This document shows, piece after piece, positions 14,101 to 26,500 of a DNA stretch of 64,000 nucleotides. This DNA is from Monosiga brevicollis MX1 (taxonomy: Eukaryota; Opisthokonta; Choanoflagellata; Craspedida; Salpingoecidae). Positions within the stretch are counted from its first letter, which is position 1; every line of letters starts with the position of its first letter. Position numbers and translations under genes: made by a program. The stretch is from NCBI RefSeq assembly GCF_000002865.3, contig NW_001865039.1, forward strand, positions 2,444,073-2,508,072, written 5' to 3'. Below the pieces are notes generated by a model that made no database searches, was not told the DNA's origin, and saw nothing but the letters and a program-made list of their open reading frames with translations.

Positions 14101-14870
14101 CGTGAGAAACATGGAAAAAAAATGACCAGGTACTCAGCCACGTGAGGCCTCGAGATCTGGGACCGAGCTGCTAAGATTGTTTCAAAAGTCTGCGAGGGGC
14201 ACGTACATCCGTGATGGTGCAGAGGGCACGGATAGCGGCACCACGGTACGTATCGTCGCGGGCCGTCATGTCCTTCATCAGACTGCTGGTGACCATGATG
14301 ACGTCCTCAGAAATGGTGGACATGGCCTTGATAGTCAAGTAGACCATGCGGCGCAGCCGCACATCAGGGCACTGGAACAGCTTGGTCATGGAGAAGAAGG
14401 TTTCCGTGGCCTCACGCGTGCCCAGTGTATCGCCCTGCAAGGGAAAAGGAAATGAACCCAGGCGTACTGTGAGGTCGGGCGCTGGGCTGCTTCCTGCCTG
14501 CACGCGATTGGTGGAGGGCGCGGGCGCTCTGCTCTAAAGATTGGCTCAAAAACCATTCGAGTCGCCAATGACCAGGAAGGCAGATGCAAGATACCTGATG
14601 GATCAAGAAGAGTAGCTTGGTGAGAATCATCAGGCACTTGGACACTCGAATGGGCATCTCATTGAAAGCGCGGGCCTCCTGAAGCACGGTGCTCTTCTCG
14701 AGGCCGAGAAAGGGATTGACCAAGCCTGAAGAAAGAGAAGGATCCCAATCACCAGCCGGAGCAATGGATTGGTGGTGAGAAACTTGAAAAAAAGAGCTGC
14801 GCTGGCAAGAAATCGTATCAAGACATCAAGGCTCACCATCCTCTTCGTCCTTCTTATCGCGGTGCGCCAT
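11186..14870 (-). CDS. COPG: Coatomer subunit gamma
   Basis: Eight exons: 14870-14837, 14725-14595, 14434-14207, 14067-13417, 13221-12728, 12475-12384, 12279-12130, 12030-11186. Phases agree and give 874 aa, the usual length of the family. The N-terminus [12 protein letters not shown] runs into [20 protein letters not shown], a family signature. An adaptin-type helical solenoid follows ([55 protein letters not shown]). After a short linker comes the appendage domain ([48 protein letters not shown]). It is a core subunit of the COPI coat, which buds Golgi-to-ER vesicles and binds cargo and ArfGAP. The last intron (12129-12031) has no stop and a length divisible by three, so retained transcripts would stay in frame. 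Confidence 0.95.
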
Positions 14871-15738
14871 GGCGACCGGTCTTTCAGCAAACGGCGATAG
14901 AACACCTGTCATTCATTCAAACATCGAGCCATGAGGCGGCTCAAGAAGCGGTGGGCCTCTGCTTCACAGAAGCAGAACCCGCCAATGGCTCGACAATGCA
15001 TCACCCATTCCAACCACGATGCCAAAAGGGCCACTGGAGCACTGCGTGCCACTGCACCCGACACGATTGCCATAACCAGCCCAGACAGCAACCCCCCAGA
15101 TCCCTTCAAGAACCCCTTCCCCCCCCCCACCCCGCAAACCACCGAGCATTCCCGCCGCCTCCAAACTTTGGCGTGCAGGTTAGGAGCGCACCAACCTGAT
15201 CGGCCCTGCGACGTGCGGTTTCAAGACGGCGGTCGAGCGGAAAAGTCAAATCAGTTAGTCACAGTCAGTCAGCCGGCGACGAGAGGTGCGCTGTTGGACG
15301 ACTCGGCAACACCGAACAAAAACTCAGTCAATATTTTGTATCATACAACCAACAAAAACCCCGCGCCAGTCATAGCCTTCTTTTTGTCTGACATGCTACC
15401 AGTTGTGACTATTTGCCTCGAAATGTCAGCACTAATGGCTCGTAGTTGCATGCGTGCACGCTCCAGTCAAGTGAGCTCGGTTTTGATCTGATTTGTCGAG
15501 CAACGGGGTTGATGAGCTTGATGAGCTTGGTGAGGTGACGAGCGGTCGAGGTGGTGGCAAGCAGGCCAGCCACAACCAGTGCGCAAACCCCTACATCGAC
15601 AGGGGCATCTGGCTATCAAGAGTACCGGTTCATCGCGCATTTTGCCATTCCAACCTCCCTCGCCATATCCACCCAGCCATCAACGCCGCCGTCACTCTTC
15701 TGGCGCATATCGAGTCGCACACCGACCCGTGAGCGACT
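14871..15738. other. Divergent intergenic region upstream of COPG
   Basis: Contains the presumed COPG promoter and the leader of the gene starting at 15739. A C-rich stretch is seen at 15118-15132. Open frames here lack family resemblance and splice support. Confidence 0.45.
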
Positions 15739-17244
15739 ATGCTGCGACCCGCCAATACCACCGCAGCCATGCCAGAAGTACCAAATGCAGATGCGCACCA
15801 CTATGATGCAGAATATGTGGAAGGCGTCGTTTTCTATTCGGCTGCCACACATGCCCTCTTGCCGAGCCCCCGCCAGGTCATGCGTCTTGAAGAAGAAGAG
15901 AACCAAAGTCCTGGCTCAGCACGGCTAGCTGCTGTTGGCTTGGGCGGTCCATCGGAAGATAGTCCTGGCGCCAACCCAGATCCCGATTCAAACAGCCCCC
16001 CGCTGCACCTCAACACCCACACCCCTGACACCAGCCCTGGGTCAATGCACCTCGAGTCACCTGCGTCAGAGATGAGCAGCGTGGCCAATGCCCGTGCCGG
16101 GGTCACGGCACGACCTCGTCGTCAACGCCAAAATCAACAACATGATCGCCATGCCCCTTTACACCCATCCGAATGCACAATGCATCAGCAGCGACGACGC
16201 CGACGCCGACGCCGTCGTGAACAAAGTCAAGACCATAGTCACGCATCTAGCACATTGCCTCCTCGAGCCACGACGGACCTTGCGTCGGCAGATGCCGGCC
16301 CGGCCTTATCCGAGAACATTATCAATCGCGTTTTGCGGGACCTGCGCACGGCACAGCTCGTGGCTATGGCACGGGGCAGTGCCGTTGCGACGCACGCTGT
16401 GAGCTCCTCAGAGACAGAGCACCCAGACTCGAATCGGCAGGTTGGCCGGAGCAGTGACGCTCGGCTGACGTCGCCCGTCCGAGTGAGATCAAGATCCACT
16501 TCGACGATGATTTTGGCTTGCAATGGCAACGAGGACTGGGCTTTGGGTGATGCCTCTGCCTCAGAGGACGGTAAGCAACCAACCAAGCTTGGCTTGGCTT
16601 GCACAAGGCAAACGATGCCAGCATTCAACGTCATGCGGCTCATTCCCGTGTTTTTCTCCTCTAGGTACTTCCTTGTCTGATGCTGAACTAAGCGCGCGGC
16701 AGAAGCACCCCTACGCCAACGATGTGCTCAAAGTGAGCTATCGTGCTCGGTAGGATCCACCGACCCCCCGCTTGCCACCCCGGCTGGCCTTTTTGCTAGC
16801 TTCTGGCCGCCCTATGTTCTCATGTCCACATATTGTGATGGCCCTAACAATTCACGGAACAATGCCCTCATGCAGCGTGCGCAAATGCCGTCAAGCCTGC
16901 CACGCGATCATCCGAGCTGCAGATGCTGTTCCTGGCACGCTGCCAGACACCGTGGTCGTGGCTCCTTCGCGTGAACGCAACAACCATCGCCGGACCTGCC
17001 AGGTCATGGTGAGTGTGCTCATATGACATGCATTGTGCTTGGCGTTTGTTCATGGCTCATCGACTTTTGGGGGGCTATCTTCGTGCCCCCAAGCGGCTGC
17101 AAGGTCGGTTGCCTGGAGCCACGGTGCCCGCAGCTGGTGCACATGTCTGGACAGCTTGGCAGGTGCGCTCGTGTGGAGATCAACAGTCGAGAACGCTTTG
17201 CCAAGCCGTGCGAGTGTGAATGCGAGCCCACCGCCAATCTTTGA
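15739..17244 (+). CDS. Unrecognised low-complexity protein (3' end uncertain)
   Basis: The first exon opens at 15739 and runs to about 16571 (gac g / gtaagc). It continues at 16665 (ctctag / gtacttcc) and probably through an exon around 16880-17008 with a Cys/Arg segment (VRKCRQACHAII). The final exons near 17050-17244 are a guess. The protein starts acidic, with VPNADAHHYDAEYVEGVVFY, then becomes rich in Ser, Pro and Asp. It has a run of about nine arginines near residues 150-160 that could be a nuclear-localisation signal, and a helix-like patch ENIINRVLRDLRTAQLVAMA. I recognise no domain. The 942-base open first frame supports coding status; the function is unknown. Confidence 0.4.
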
Positions 17245-17696
17245 TGTTCTTGGTATATATCGGTCCTGTCCATGTGAGTAGATTGCTTATGCACAATGTG
17301 GCCAGGAAGCCGTAACAGTGACGCCCCCCATGCATGCCCAGGTTGGTCGCTCTGCTTTTGTCATCATGGTCACTGCTTTTCTGCTTGTTCTTGCAGTCCG
17401 TGTTTGTACCTTCTGCCTTTCCATCGCTCCCTGTTGTTTGCTCTCTGACTGCTGATGTGGGCATTGTGTTGTAGAGGAATGCCGAAACAGTTGCGCCATG
17501 GTTTCTCCAGGCCGCCAGGCGCAGCCAACCGGTGACCTGGCACCAGATACAACGACCAGAAGCGTAGCCAAACTTTTTCGTCTATTCTTCAGCATGGGGG
17601 AGCAATTTAACCAACATCATCAAACACGACGACCTTAGAGATATGATGGCTATGCCTTGGCTGGTCGCCCGACACCCGCAGCACTCAACCAAAACA

Positions 17697-20460
17697 TCAC
17701 TGCTCCAGGCGTACAATCAGCTGCACGTGCATGCGGTTGTCATCATGAGCGCCAAAGTCAAGCATGGCCTGAGTTGCATTCATCGCCGCAGCTGTTTGTG
17801 CGAGATGAAAGTCAAAAGCCACGCTGCTGCCTGGCGCCAGGTTGGCAGGCAGGCTTTGGCAGTCTTGCGCCCAAATGGGCTGGGGTGCACAATCACCTGG
17901 AACCGGGACGGCCGTCAAATTGGCACACACGGCGTAACCGGCCGGGAGGGCTGCCCATCCATCGTTGCGAAAGGTCACGTTGAAGGCAATGGGCTCGCTG
18001 GTCGCGTATGTCGTGGCCACTGAGTCGCTGACTGCGTACAGGTATGCGTCGAGAATTTGACCCAGTGATAGACGGGCCAAGCGGCCCAACATGAGAGGGT
18101 CCACGGCGACGGTTGACGAGTTGCGCCGAGCTAGCTCTTGCATAATGCCAACGTAAAAGTCGGGCGTCTGCAGCACGGCACGAAAAACAAAGTACTGCGG
18201 CCCAGGGTCGGAAGCGTTGTACATGGAGAGAATAGCATCGACGGCATCGGCCGCCGAGTCCGTCGGGATGTCACGCTGTACCAAGACAGGCAGGCGCTCA
18301 TTGAGGTGATTGCCACTTACGCCAGTGGCATCTCCAAATTCAGCCACGGCCCCCTCTGGCGAGAACGCCTTGTACATATCTTCGGCAGCTGGGCTCAACT
18401 GCCCCTCATCGCCCTGAAGCAAAAAGCCTGTGAAGCGTTCATCGAGCGACTGATAGAAGGCCTGGTTATGCTGCTGCCACACACATGAGCCGTCTGGTAA
18501 GCCGGACAGCGGGCGGGGGCTAATGAGACCGGTGGGGTTGGCGTAGCCGGCGCCCGAGTCGCCAGTGATGATGCGATCGTTGGGTGTGAGGCTCTTGTAC
18601 ACGTAGTCAAAGGCCACGGGGAAGCGAAGCTGAAGTTCTGGATCGAATGCCCACCCGAGCGGCACCTGCCCACGACCAGGATGATCCCACTTGGATTTGA
18701 CCTGAGTGTAGAGCCACGCTGCCGAGTCGTAGTCGCCCACGTAAAAGCTAATGTAGAATCGCGGCACAACCTGGAAGGTCTCTGCCTGCTGGACGACATA
18801 ACCCGCACTGACGGCTTCGGCAAGGCTGGGCGGCGGCCGCTGGGCCATGCGACGTGGCAGGGGGTAATGCCGATAGAAGGCCGCATTACTCATGGACTCG
18901 ATGCAACACGCATCGGCATCCACAAAGGCATTCCACTGCGACAAGTATTGAGCCAGCTCCCATTCGGTAGGCACACCGCCGTGCTTGTTGTCCACGTACT
19001 TGAATGCCCAGGGCACAAAGCCGACCACATGAATCATGTGAGCCGTATTCAGGCGAGTGTTTGAAGCATTGAGAATTTCGGTGAGCATGGCATGATCCGT
19101 GCCCAGGGGCTGATTGGGATCGTCATTGGGGGCCTCATCGGCCCAGATGTCAAGATCCCAAAAGAGGCCTCGCTGAGCAATAACCCAATCCTGATTGGGG
19201 ATGGTGTTCCCACTACGCGGTGCTTTGGTGCTCACCTACCAGGGCAATAACCCGCATGAGCCCCCATCAAGCTGTGCGACTTGTCTCACATCGGCCCCCA
19301 CAATGGTGTGTGGGATTAAAAATGAGTGTACAAGATCCAAATATTCTAGAATCTTGCTGTCTTGACCCGTGGATGTCAGCTCGAGGAGGGTGAGGGGTGA
19401 CCAGCAAAAGGCAGCAATCTCTTCTGCCCGCCCACCTGAGTCCAGTAATAGTCAATCATGTAGCCATGAACGGCGGCATTGAGTTGTGGGGAGGCCGAGA
19501 TGTTACGAATATAACCGGCCAACCAGTCATACACCTATTATGGAGGTTTGTGGGCGAGCCGACAAGGGGAGGGGGTGAGTCATCAACGATCGCTCATTGT
19601 GTGCATGGGGACGAAGCGCGCACCTCGGCTTTAGCACTGCGAAGGGGGCCCGAAGCGGAAAACTGATTGGTCATGTCTACGAGGACGGGCAGCGCAGATC
19701 GCAGAGTGGCAAGCCATCGCATCGTGGCAGAGCTACCGTTTGCCACGGGCAGGGCATCCAATTGGCCAGCCAGCGTTGCGGCGGCCAAGCTGGTTGCAGG
19801 CACCTACAAGCACTTGGTCTTTAATGAGTGCACGAGTGCATCTCAGGAGAAGGCGTGAGCAGTGTCGGCGGGGCCCACCGCTGCGTCGTAGACAATGAGA
19901 CCAGATATGGAAGCGTTAAAATGAGCCACCGCGCTTGCAATCGAGTCCAGTGCGACAAACTCGCAAGCTGCAAGCCACTGTTTTTTCAAACACACGCACG
20001 CACAAAATTTGCAATTACACGGGTGAGAAGGATGCTGGGCCGCCAGATCGGCGTGGGGAGAACGGCCGATTCTCGGTTTGCTCGATGGTCGTCGCGACTC
20101 TGACGTGAGAGCACGCACCTCCTGTGACAGCACGGGCATCCAGTCCGCATCGGCGGCATTGAGAAAGGCAAAGAGGTTGGGTGTATCACGGTTGACGATG
20201 CCTTGGAGCGCTGCTAGGAGCTGGATGGATTCGTAGTAATTATGAGGCTCATATCCCTCATCCATCATGTACGTGAGGTTGAGGGTCACGATGCGTCCGT
20301 CAGAGCTGGGACAAGGGGCTGCTGCTGCTAATCCAGCCGTTGTACTAGCCAAAGTCAAGCAAGAGACCAACACAAAACCAAGCGTCAACATCGCCTGCCC
20401 AGCGTTCTGGGCCCGCTGCCCGATCCCAACCAGACCCGCCATCGCCTCGATCACACACAC
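17697..20460 (-). CDS. Secreted GxGYxYP-family protein (putative carbohydrate-active)
   Basis: Five exons: 20460-20119, 19977-19879, 19803-19624, 19534-19436, 19235-17697; phases agree, giving 752 aa. Starting at the second Met (20442) would give 746 aa. A hydrophobic signal (MLTLGFVLVSCLTLASTTAG) begins the protein. The N-terminal domain has IQLLAALQGIVNRDTPNLF, a strong match to the start of GxGYxYP_N, then GLIVYDAAVPATSLAAATLAG. The core carries the family motif as GDSGAGYANP near position 18545. A C-terminal beta-sandwich-like stretch (PIAFNVTFRNDGWAALPAGY) may bind carbohydrate. The family is best known from bacteria and is thought to act on polysaccharides, though the chemistry is not settled. 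Introns show this copy is resident in a eukaryotic genome. Confidence 0.8.
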
Positions 20461-20547
20461 CCTCTCTCCCTCCCGCTCCCCGCCCCTCCGATCCCATCAA
20501 ATTCCAAATTCAAATGGAAAATCTGACATCTGCGCGCTCTCCCTTGT

Positions 20548-20550
<3 letters not shown>

Positions 20551-20609
<59 letters not shown>

Positions 20610-20638
20610 CTCTCTCTCTGTCTCTCTCTCTCTCTCTG

Positions 20639-20698
<60 letters not shown>

Positions 20699-20723
20699 CC
20701 AATTCAATTTCTCTCTCTCTCTC
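20551..20723. repeat. Long (CT)n tract upstream of ribokinase
   Basis: About 145 bases of nearly pure CT (20551-20695), then a second short CT tract (20710-20723), a T-run and a ttttag/cttctc sequence 30 bases before the ribokinase ATG. The tag could be a 3' splice site of a 5'-UTR intron. Confidence 0.9.
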
Positions 20724-20774
20724 TTGCCATTTTTTTTTTAAATTTTAGCTTCTCTTTGGCACAAGACTGACACG

Positions 20775-22223
20775 ATGGCAGAGGCAAAGGCAGAGGTGGT
20801 GGTAGTGGGCTCGTCCAACACAGACTTGATTGCATATATGGATCGTATGCCTCGTCCCGGTGAGACCCTGCATGGAACCGACTTTAAGCAGGGTTTTGGT
20901 GGGAAGGGGGCCAACCAGTGCGTCATGAGCGCCAAACTGGGCGCCCAAACGGCTATGGTGTCCCGGGTGGGCAGTGATGTCTTTGGCAAGGAGACAATCG
21001 AGAACTACCAGCGTCAGGGCGTGGACGTACAATTTGTCTCCGTCTCCGAGACGGCCTCGACCGGGGTGGCCCCGATCATGGTGGACAGCAAAGGTGAGAC
21101 GAATCAGCAGACTAGATTGGCGGTCGCGCCATGGCGCACTGGCGCACTGGCTCAGGTCTCATCCTCTGGCCGGCTGGTCACATGATGCTGCAGGCCAAAA
21201 TAGCATCATCATTGTACCTGGTGCCAACAATGAACTAACGCCTGCCATGGTGGACGATGCGCGGGCCCTCATCCAGTCAGCCAAGGTGAAACCACGCTGC
21301 ACACGCTCGAAGGAGCGAGGTCGCGCTTGGTGTCGACAGCGCCTTGGCGTGGTCGGCCGGCTGCCAAGTCTCACTAGCTTTGATTCGTGGACGTCAACAC
21401 CTTCGTCCCACATCTTGATCATAGGTCTTGCTGGTCCAGAACGAGATTCCTCTCGAGTCTTCGCTGGCGGCGTTGCGGATTGCACGCGAGGCTGGCGTGA
21501 CAAGGTATTGGGGGGGAAGCGCAGGTGTGGGAGAAGGCGCGCCAAGGGGCTAAGCAGCCATGCACTGGCGTGCATAGCGAGACCTGATGAAGCTGTGGTG
21601 TTTTGTACTTTGGCAGCATTTTCAACATTGCACCGGGCATTGAGCGTCCCAGCACGGATTGCATTGTCTTGCCCTCCATTGTTTGTCTCAATGAGACCGA
21701 AACGACTTTAGCAACGGGCATGGAAGTCAACACGCTTGAGGTGGGTGTGATGGCGCCGAACACTTGGACGCCGCAGTATACTAGGTGCCACAGGATACTA
21801 GAACGCTGTCTCGCATTAATTTTTGGCTCGCTCTGCACGCACTCGCACGCACACACTGACACTGACTTTGCCACTGATTCTTGCCTGGCGATTCTGTATG
21901 CACAGGAAGCCAAGCAAGCATCACAGCATCTTCTGAACACGGGTGCGGAAGGGGTTTTGTTGACGCTGGGCTCCCAGGGGTGCCTGTACATGACAAAGGA
22001 CACGTGTGTACAAGAGCCGGCCATGACCGTGGAGGCCATCGACACCTCCGGGGCGGGTGACTGTTTTATAGGCACGCTGGCCTGCAGCATGGCGCAAGAG
22101 CCAGCGGCCGACATGGCCACCCACCTCAAGCGAGCCACTCGCGTCGCCGCCCTATCTGTCCAGGCGCATGGTACACAAACTAGCTACCCACGACGCGCCG
22201 ACCTACCAAGCGACACCTGGTAG
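20775..22223 (+). CDS. RBKS: Ribokinase
   Basis: Five exons: 20775-21093, 21194-21285, 21425-21504, 21617-21740, 21906-22223; phases agree and give 310 aa, the normal length. PfkB-family signatures are complete. They include the N-terminal VVVVGSSNTDLIAYMDRMPRPGETL, the sugar-binding GFGGKGANQCVMSAKLGA with the GG switch, VPGANNELT, and CLNETETTLATG (the NxxE motif). The C-terminal anion-hole and catalytic-base motif is AIDTSGAGDCFIGTLA, where the Asp in GAGD is the base. The end, GTQTSYP, is typical of ribokinases. The enzyme phosphorylates D-ribose to ribose-5-phosphate in the cytosol and feeds nucleotide and pentose-phosphate metabolism. It is separated by about 310 bases from the divergent GxGYxYP gene. 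Confidence 0.93.
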
Positions 22224-23571
22224 ACTTGGCCGCACGCACGCACACCCTGCTCGGTGGCTTGTCACAGCCAACGAATGTAGTGAGAGCACCAAATTTCTAC
22301 ACACACCGGCGTTACGTGTGTTTGCCGATATGTACCCAAAGCGTGATGTAAATTACATTTAAGACATAGTATACCGTTGAGTCACACTTGTGTACTTCAT
22401 TGGCTGGTGGTGCCCATGAAAACCGCCATAACAACATCTCAAAGCCCCTCCCTGTCTGTCCAGCCTCCATGATGGATGGATCGCCGGTGCAGCTCAAACA
22501 CACACCAGGGCCATGTACGGCGAATGCTCCTCGACCAATTGGCTCGCCGGCCTTTGAGTGACCCATACATATGACCCCGCGTTCAGCGGACAAGTACACT
22601 GCGACTTGCTCGAAAACTTTTTCTATCTGATTTTTTTTTTGTTGATGTCTCTCTTTCTTGTGTGTTTGAAGCACACATCTTGCTCATGCCTCCCCATTAT
22701 GCTCTCAACTCCCTCTCTCGGTTCTCTCTGCTCTCTCTCTTTCTGTCTCTTTCTGCTCTCTCTCTCTCTCTCTCTTTCTGTCTCTTTCTGCTCTCTCTCT
22801 CTCTCTCTCTTTCTGTCTCTTTCTGCTCTGTCTCTTCTCTCTCTTTCTCTCTTTCTCTCTCTCTCTATGTCTCTTCTCTCTTTTTCTCTCTCTCACTTCA
22901 TTCATTTCTCTCTCCATATCTCTCATTTCTTCTCTCTCTCTCTTTTTTTCTCTCTTCTCTCTCTGCTTCTTTTCTCACTCATCGTGTTTTTGTGTCTTGC
23001 TCGTCTTATCCGAGTGTGTGTGTGTGTGTGTGTGGCGCTGCCGTTTGGCTTGCTGGGCTGGCTGATGCTTGTATGGTCGGTGCGTGGCCTTGATACCATT
23101 GCTGACGTGCTGGACGTTGCAGTGGGATCTTTTTTTCGACTTGATCTCCGGCCGGCGGTAGGTTTTGTTGCCAACCTCGAGTCGTGCTATCCAGCATCGT
23201 TCCACTCGGCTCGCTGCGTGTGCAGACTTTGGCAGCGTAGTCATCGTTGTACAAGGGCCCCCCTTCTCACTGGAGCACGTTGGTTTGCAATGAATCACAA
23301 TTTCGTCGCCTAGGTCCTGCTACTTGCCCCGTGATTTATGACGCGGGACAGCTCTGGACTCGGCCGGCTGAACCGCTCTTAAGCTCAGATCGACAAGTCG
23401 GCGGATCCTCCCTTCCCACCCACAGCGCCTCGACAACCGTCCCACAGCCTAAAGTGGAGCTCAAGCGTTTTGATCTCGCTGGCATACCCCTACGTCGCCT
23501 GGCTCTTCTTGCAAGGAAGCGATTCCCCCACCCACCTTGTGCAGCGCCAAGCTGCCGCACTATGGGACAAC
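22224..23571. other. Intergenic region with a long CT-rich tract
   Basis: Roughly 1.35 kb between ribokinase and the Smr-domain gene. Positions 22716-22980 are almost entirely C and T, built from repeats of tctctttctg plus CT runs. A (GT)n stretch lies at 23013-23034. Frames through these repeats are compositional. No exon recognised. Confidence 0.7.
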
Positions 23572-26500
23572 ATGACCACAAGCATTGTTGCCCCCAACTG
23601 GCTATGCAAGCTGCTCGCCGACGCTGGCGTGCCTGACGACGACGTCTTTGCCCCCTATATTGTTCAGCTCATCGAGGACCACGCCAATGATGAGCAACAC
23701 TGCCAAGAGGTACGCCCCTGTCCCCCCTCTCCCCCAATACGCCATGCTCACCAATACCGCTTGCCATCTCACTGACTGTGCGCCATCCTTTCCTGCTGCA
23801 TCCCATGTCCCCCTCGATCTTGGCCAAACACCACGCTCACACACTCGCCCAAACCTTATCAAAAGGCTGTTCAAGAAGCTTTGGCCGACGTGCTGGAGGA
23901 CCATCGCCCGTCCGACTTTGAGACAGCTGCTCGTGATGCCACGGCAGCCATCTTCTCACAGCGCAAATTGCGCGCCTGGGACAACGACCCACAACTCCTC
24001 CAACAGGGCAACCTGCAGCCCGTGCGCTCCCGTGGGTCATCCATCTCGGCCGCCCATTCTCCGCTGACCAATACCCCACCAGATGAAGCGGGTGCCAAAT
24101 CTAGCTTTGACGCCGCTGTCGAAGCTCAGCAGCGCTATCGTTTGGCCACCAGCCCCGCCTCTAGTGGCTCGCTCCGAACAAGCAGCCTTGGACAAGTGAA
24201 TACGGCTGCTTCTCAAGTATGTCTTCCCCGTGCTACCTTGCCGCCTACACCTTCAAGACCTGATCATGCAATCTTGGCCGAGCTCGTCCCTGTTTCAAGT
24301 GGCTCTCGCGTGTTTCTCTGGCCTTCCTTTTTGCCCTCTTTTGACCCATCAACCGGTGCTCACCATCAACCCCCGACTGTCTTTGCCTCTCGTGCATCCC
24401 AATATTGCTTTAGCTCAACATTGACGCGCCCACCTTCATGCCCTCGGGTCCTTCGCCTCTCTCCTCACCACGCATGATGGAGCATGTACCCATGCTTGGC
24501 CAGTTTTCACTAAGCCCTTTGGATAGCCAAGTGACCATGAATGAGGCCGAGCCAGCCCCTTTCTCCGGCCCAAACGAACTCGGCTCCTTGCTTGGTTCAA
24601 ATGGGTCGCTCCACCCTTTTCCTGAGGATGGTGCGGGATATGCCCCGCCCGGCCTACGGTCATCCCGCACGAACGCTCAAGTTGGCGTTCCAAACGGCTT
24701 TGATCTCCTTGCCTACCAGCAAGCCCGTCAAGAAGAAGGCAATGGCCACCCCAGTGATCACGGTTTTGCTGGGGGCAATGATTACCAATCCATGACATCC
24801 GGTTACGATGGAATGGCAAGCCCCTCCCTGGACCCTATGGGGTTCCCACCTCTTGCCGCTGGCATGGCCGGCCATGGCCATCTTGCTGGACCCTTCAACC
24901 CGCAAGAAAGCGCTGAGTTTGACCCGCGAGGCGCCCAAGAATTCTATGCCACACCCGCCGACGCAGCAAACATGTCAAGCGGCTACCCTCATAGCGGTGG
25001 CCTGGATGGCTATGATGACATGGCCTTTGCTCTTGCTCAAGCGACCGGCGACCAGGATCAGTACTACAACATGCTAGCCGAAGAGCAAGGCATAGGCCTT
25101 GATCCCTTGATTGAGCAACTTCTCGACTTGCTCATCACTCAAGAAGACAGTGATCTCAACGGCCTCAGTCAACTAGAGGAGGACAAGCTTCTCCTGGCCT
25201 TTCGCACTCTGCTGGGCAAAGAAGACGATGCCCCTGCTGATAGCAAGGACCCCAGCCGCACCGCACGGCGCACCCTTTGCAAATTCTTCCAGCAAGGGTC
25301 ATGCCGTCGCGCTGACTGCTGGTACTCACACGATCCAGCCGAGGTGCCCTGCAAGTATTTCCAACGCGGTTGGTGTGTAGCCGGTGATGCCTGCACCTTT
25401 TTTCACGACCGCACCAATGAAACCTTGAGCAACTACATGAGTTGGCTCCGCTCGGTGCTCACCGGCGGTCGCGCGACCGTTGAAGCTGTCCTCGGACGCG
25501 AAGACGATTCGCCTGACGTTCAGTACGGCACACTCGAGCACCAGCAAGCATTCCCCTCCCTGCACGATGACGGCGAGGCTGGCCATGGACACGTGGTGAC
25601 TGGCTGGGAGCCAGCCGGCTCCAACGAGCTCGTCTGGGATGGTGCCAAGCAGATTGGCTTTACTCATCTTCAACAACAGTTCCCAACAATCTGGAAGGAT
25701 GATATTATGGAGGTCTGGCCCGGAGCGATGTTTTGCATGCGAGCCAACCACAGACAGATCAAACCCCCATTTCGCAACTTGAGCCTAACTTTATGCACCT
25801 CCCCCCCCCCATCTTCTTTAATGTTATCCCACTGTAAATGTGACGTCAGGTATTTGCATCAACGGGCTACAATACGGCTTTGACCCGTGAGCAGCTTCAG
25901 CAACGCTTTCAAACTGCTCCCAAGTATGCTTATGGCAGCGCTCTTTCCCCTTTCTGTCTCTCTCTCTCTCTCGCCTTCTCTCTCTCTCTCTTCCTCTCTT
26001 TCCGTTGTTGATGCGTCACAGCTCGGTTTTTTGGCAAGGCGTGCGCTTTCCGTGGGTACACCATCACGACACCGATCCTCTACAATCCTAACCTATATTT
26101 GTTGTTCTGCCAATTAGGGTGGTGGAGGGGGAGACTGGTGCGACACCTGCCTCCAAGGCTGGACTTTCGCAACGCAAGCGAGGACCCCTTCCCCAGATTG
26201 ATTGGGTCGAGACCGGACGAAGCGTACGCACCCACGCCTCGTGCTCACAACCGAGACTCGGCTTTGCCTGACCAGTATTTGTTGATCTTGCCGCCCTCAC
26301 GAATAGCTCGGCAAGGAGTACGAACAATTGCGCGCAGAAGCGATTGAGCATGCTGTGGCTCGAAATAAACTTTTGCAGCAAGCCACTCAGGTTTGCGCAG
26401 TTTCGCAACTGGTCTTCTCCTCCAGGCCCACTATGCTCCACCCGAGTCAAACTCAACGGTTTTTGATTTCACGGTTGTCTCAGGCTTTCTTGCGCGGTGA

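Noticed and set aside
20497-20770. Open frames of Ser-Leu or Arg-Glu repeats on both strands.
   Set aside because: They are translations of the (CT)n microsatellite. The same applies to frames at 22705-22926 and 5276-5491.
22558-23313. A 251-residue plus-strand frame with many Leu and Ser.
   Set aside because: It crosses the CT-rich tract and has no family features. The Smr gene starts later at 23572.
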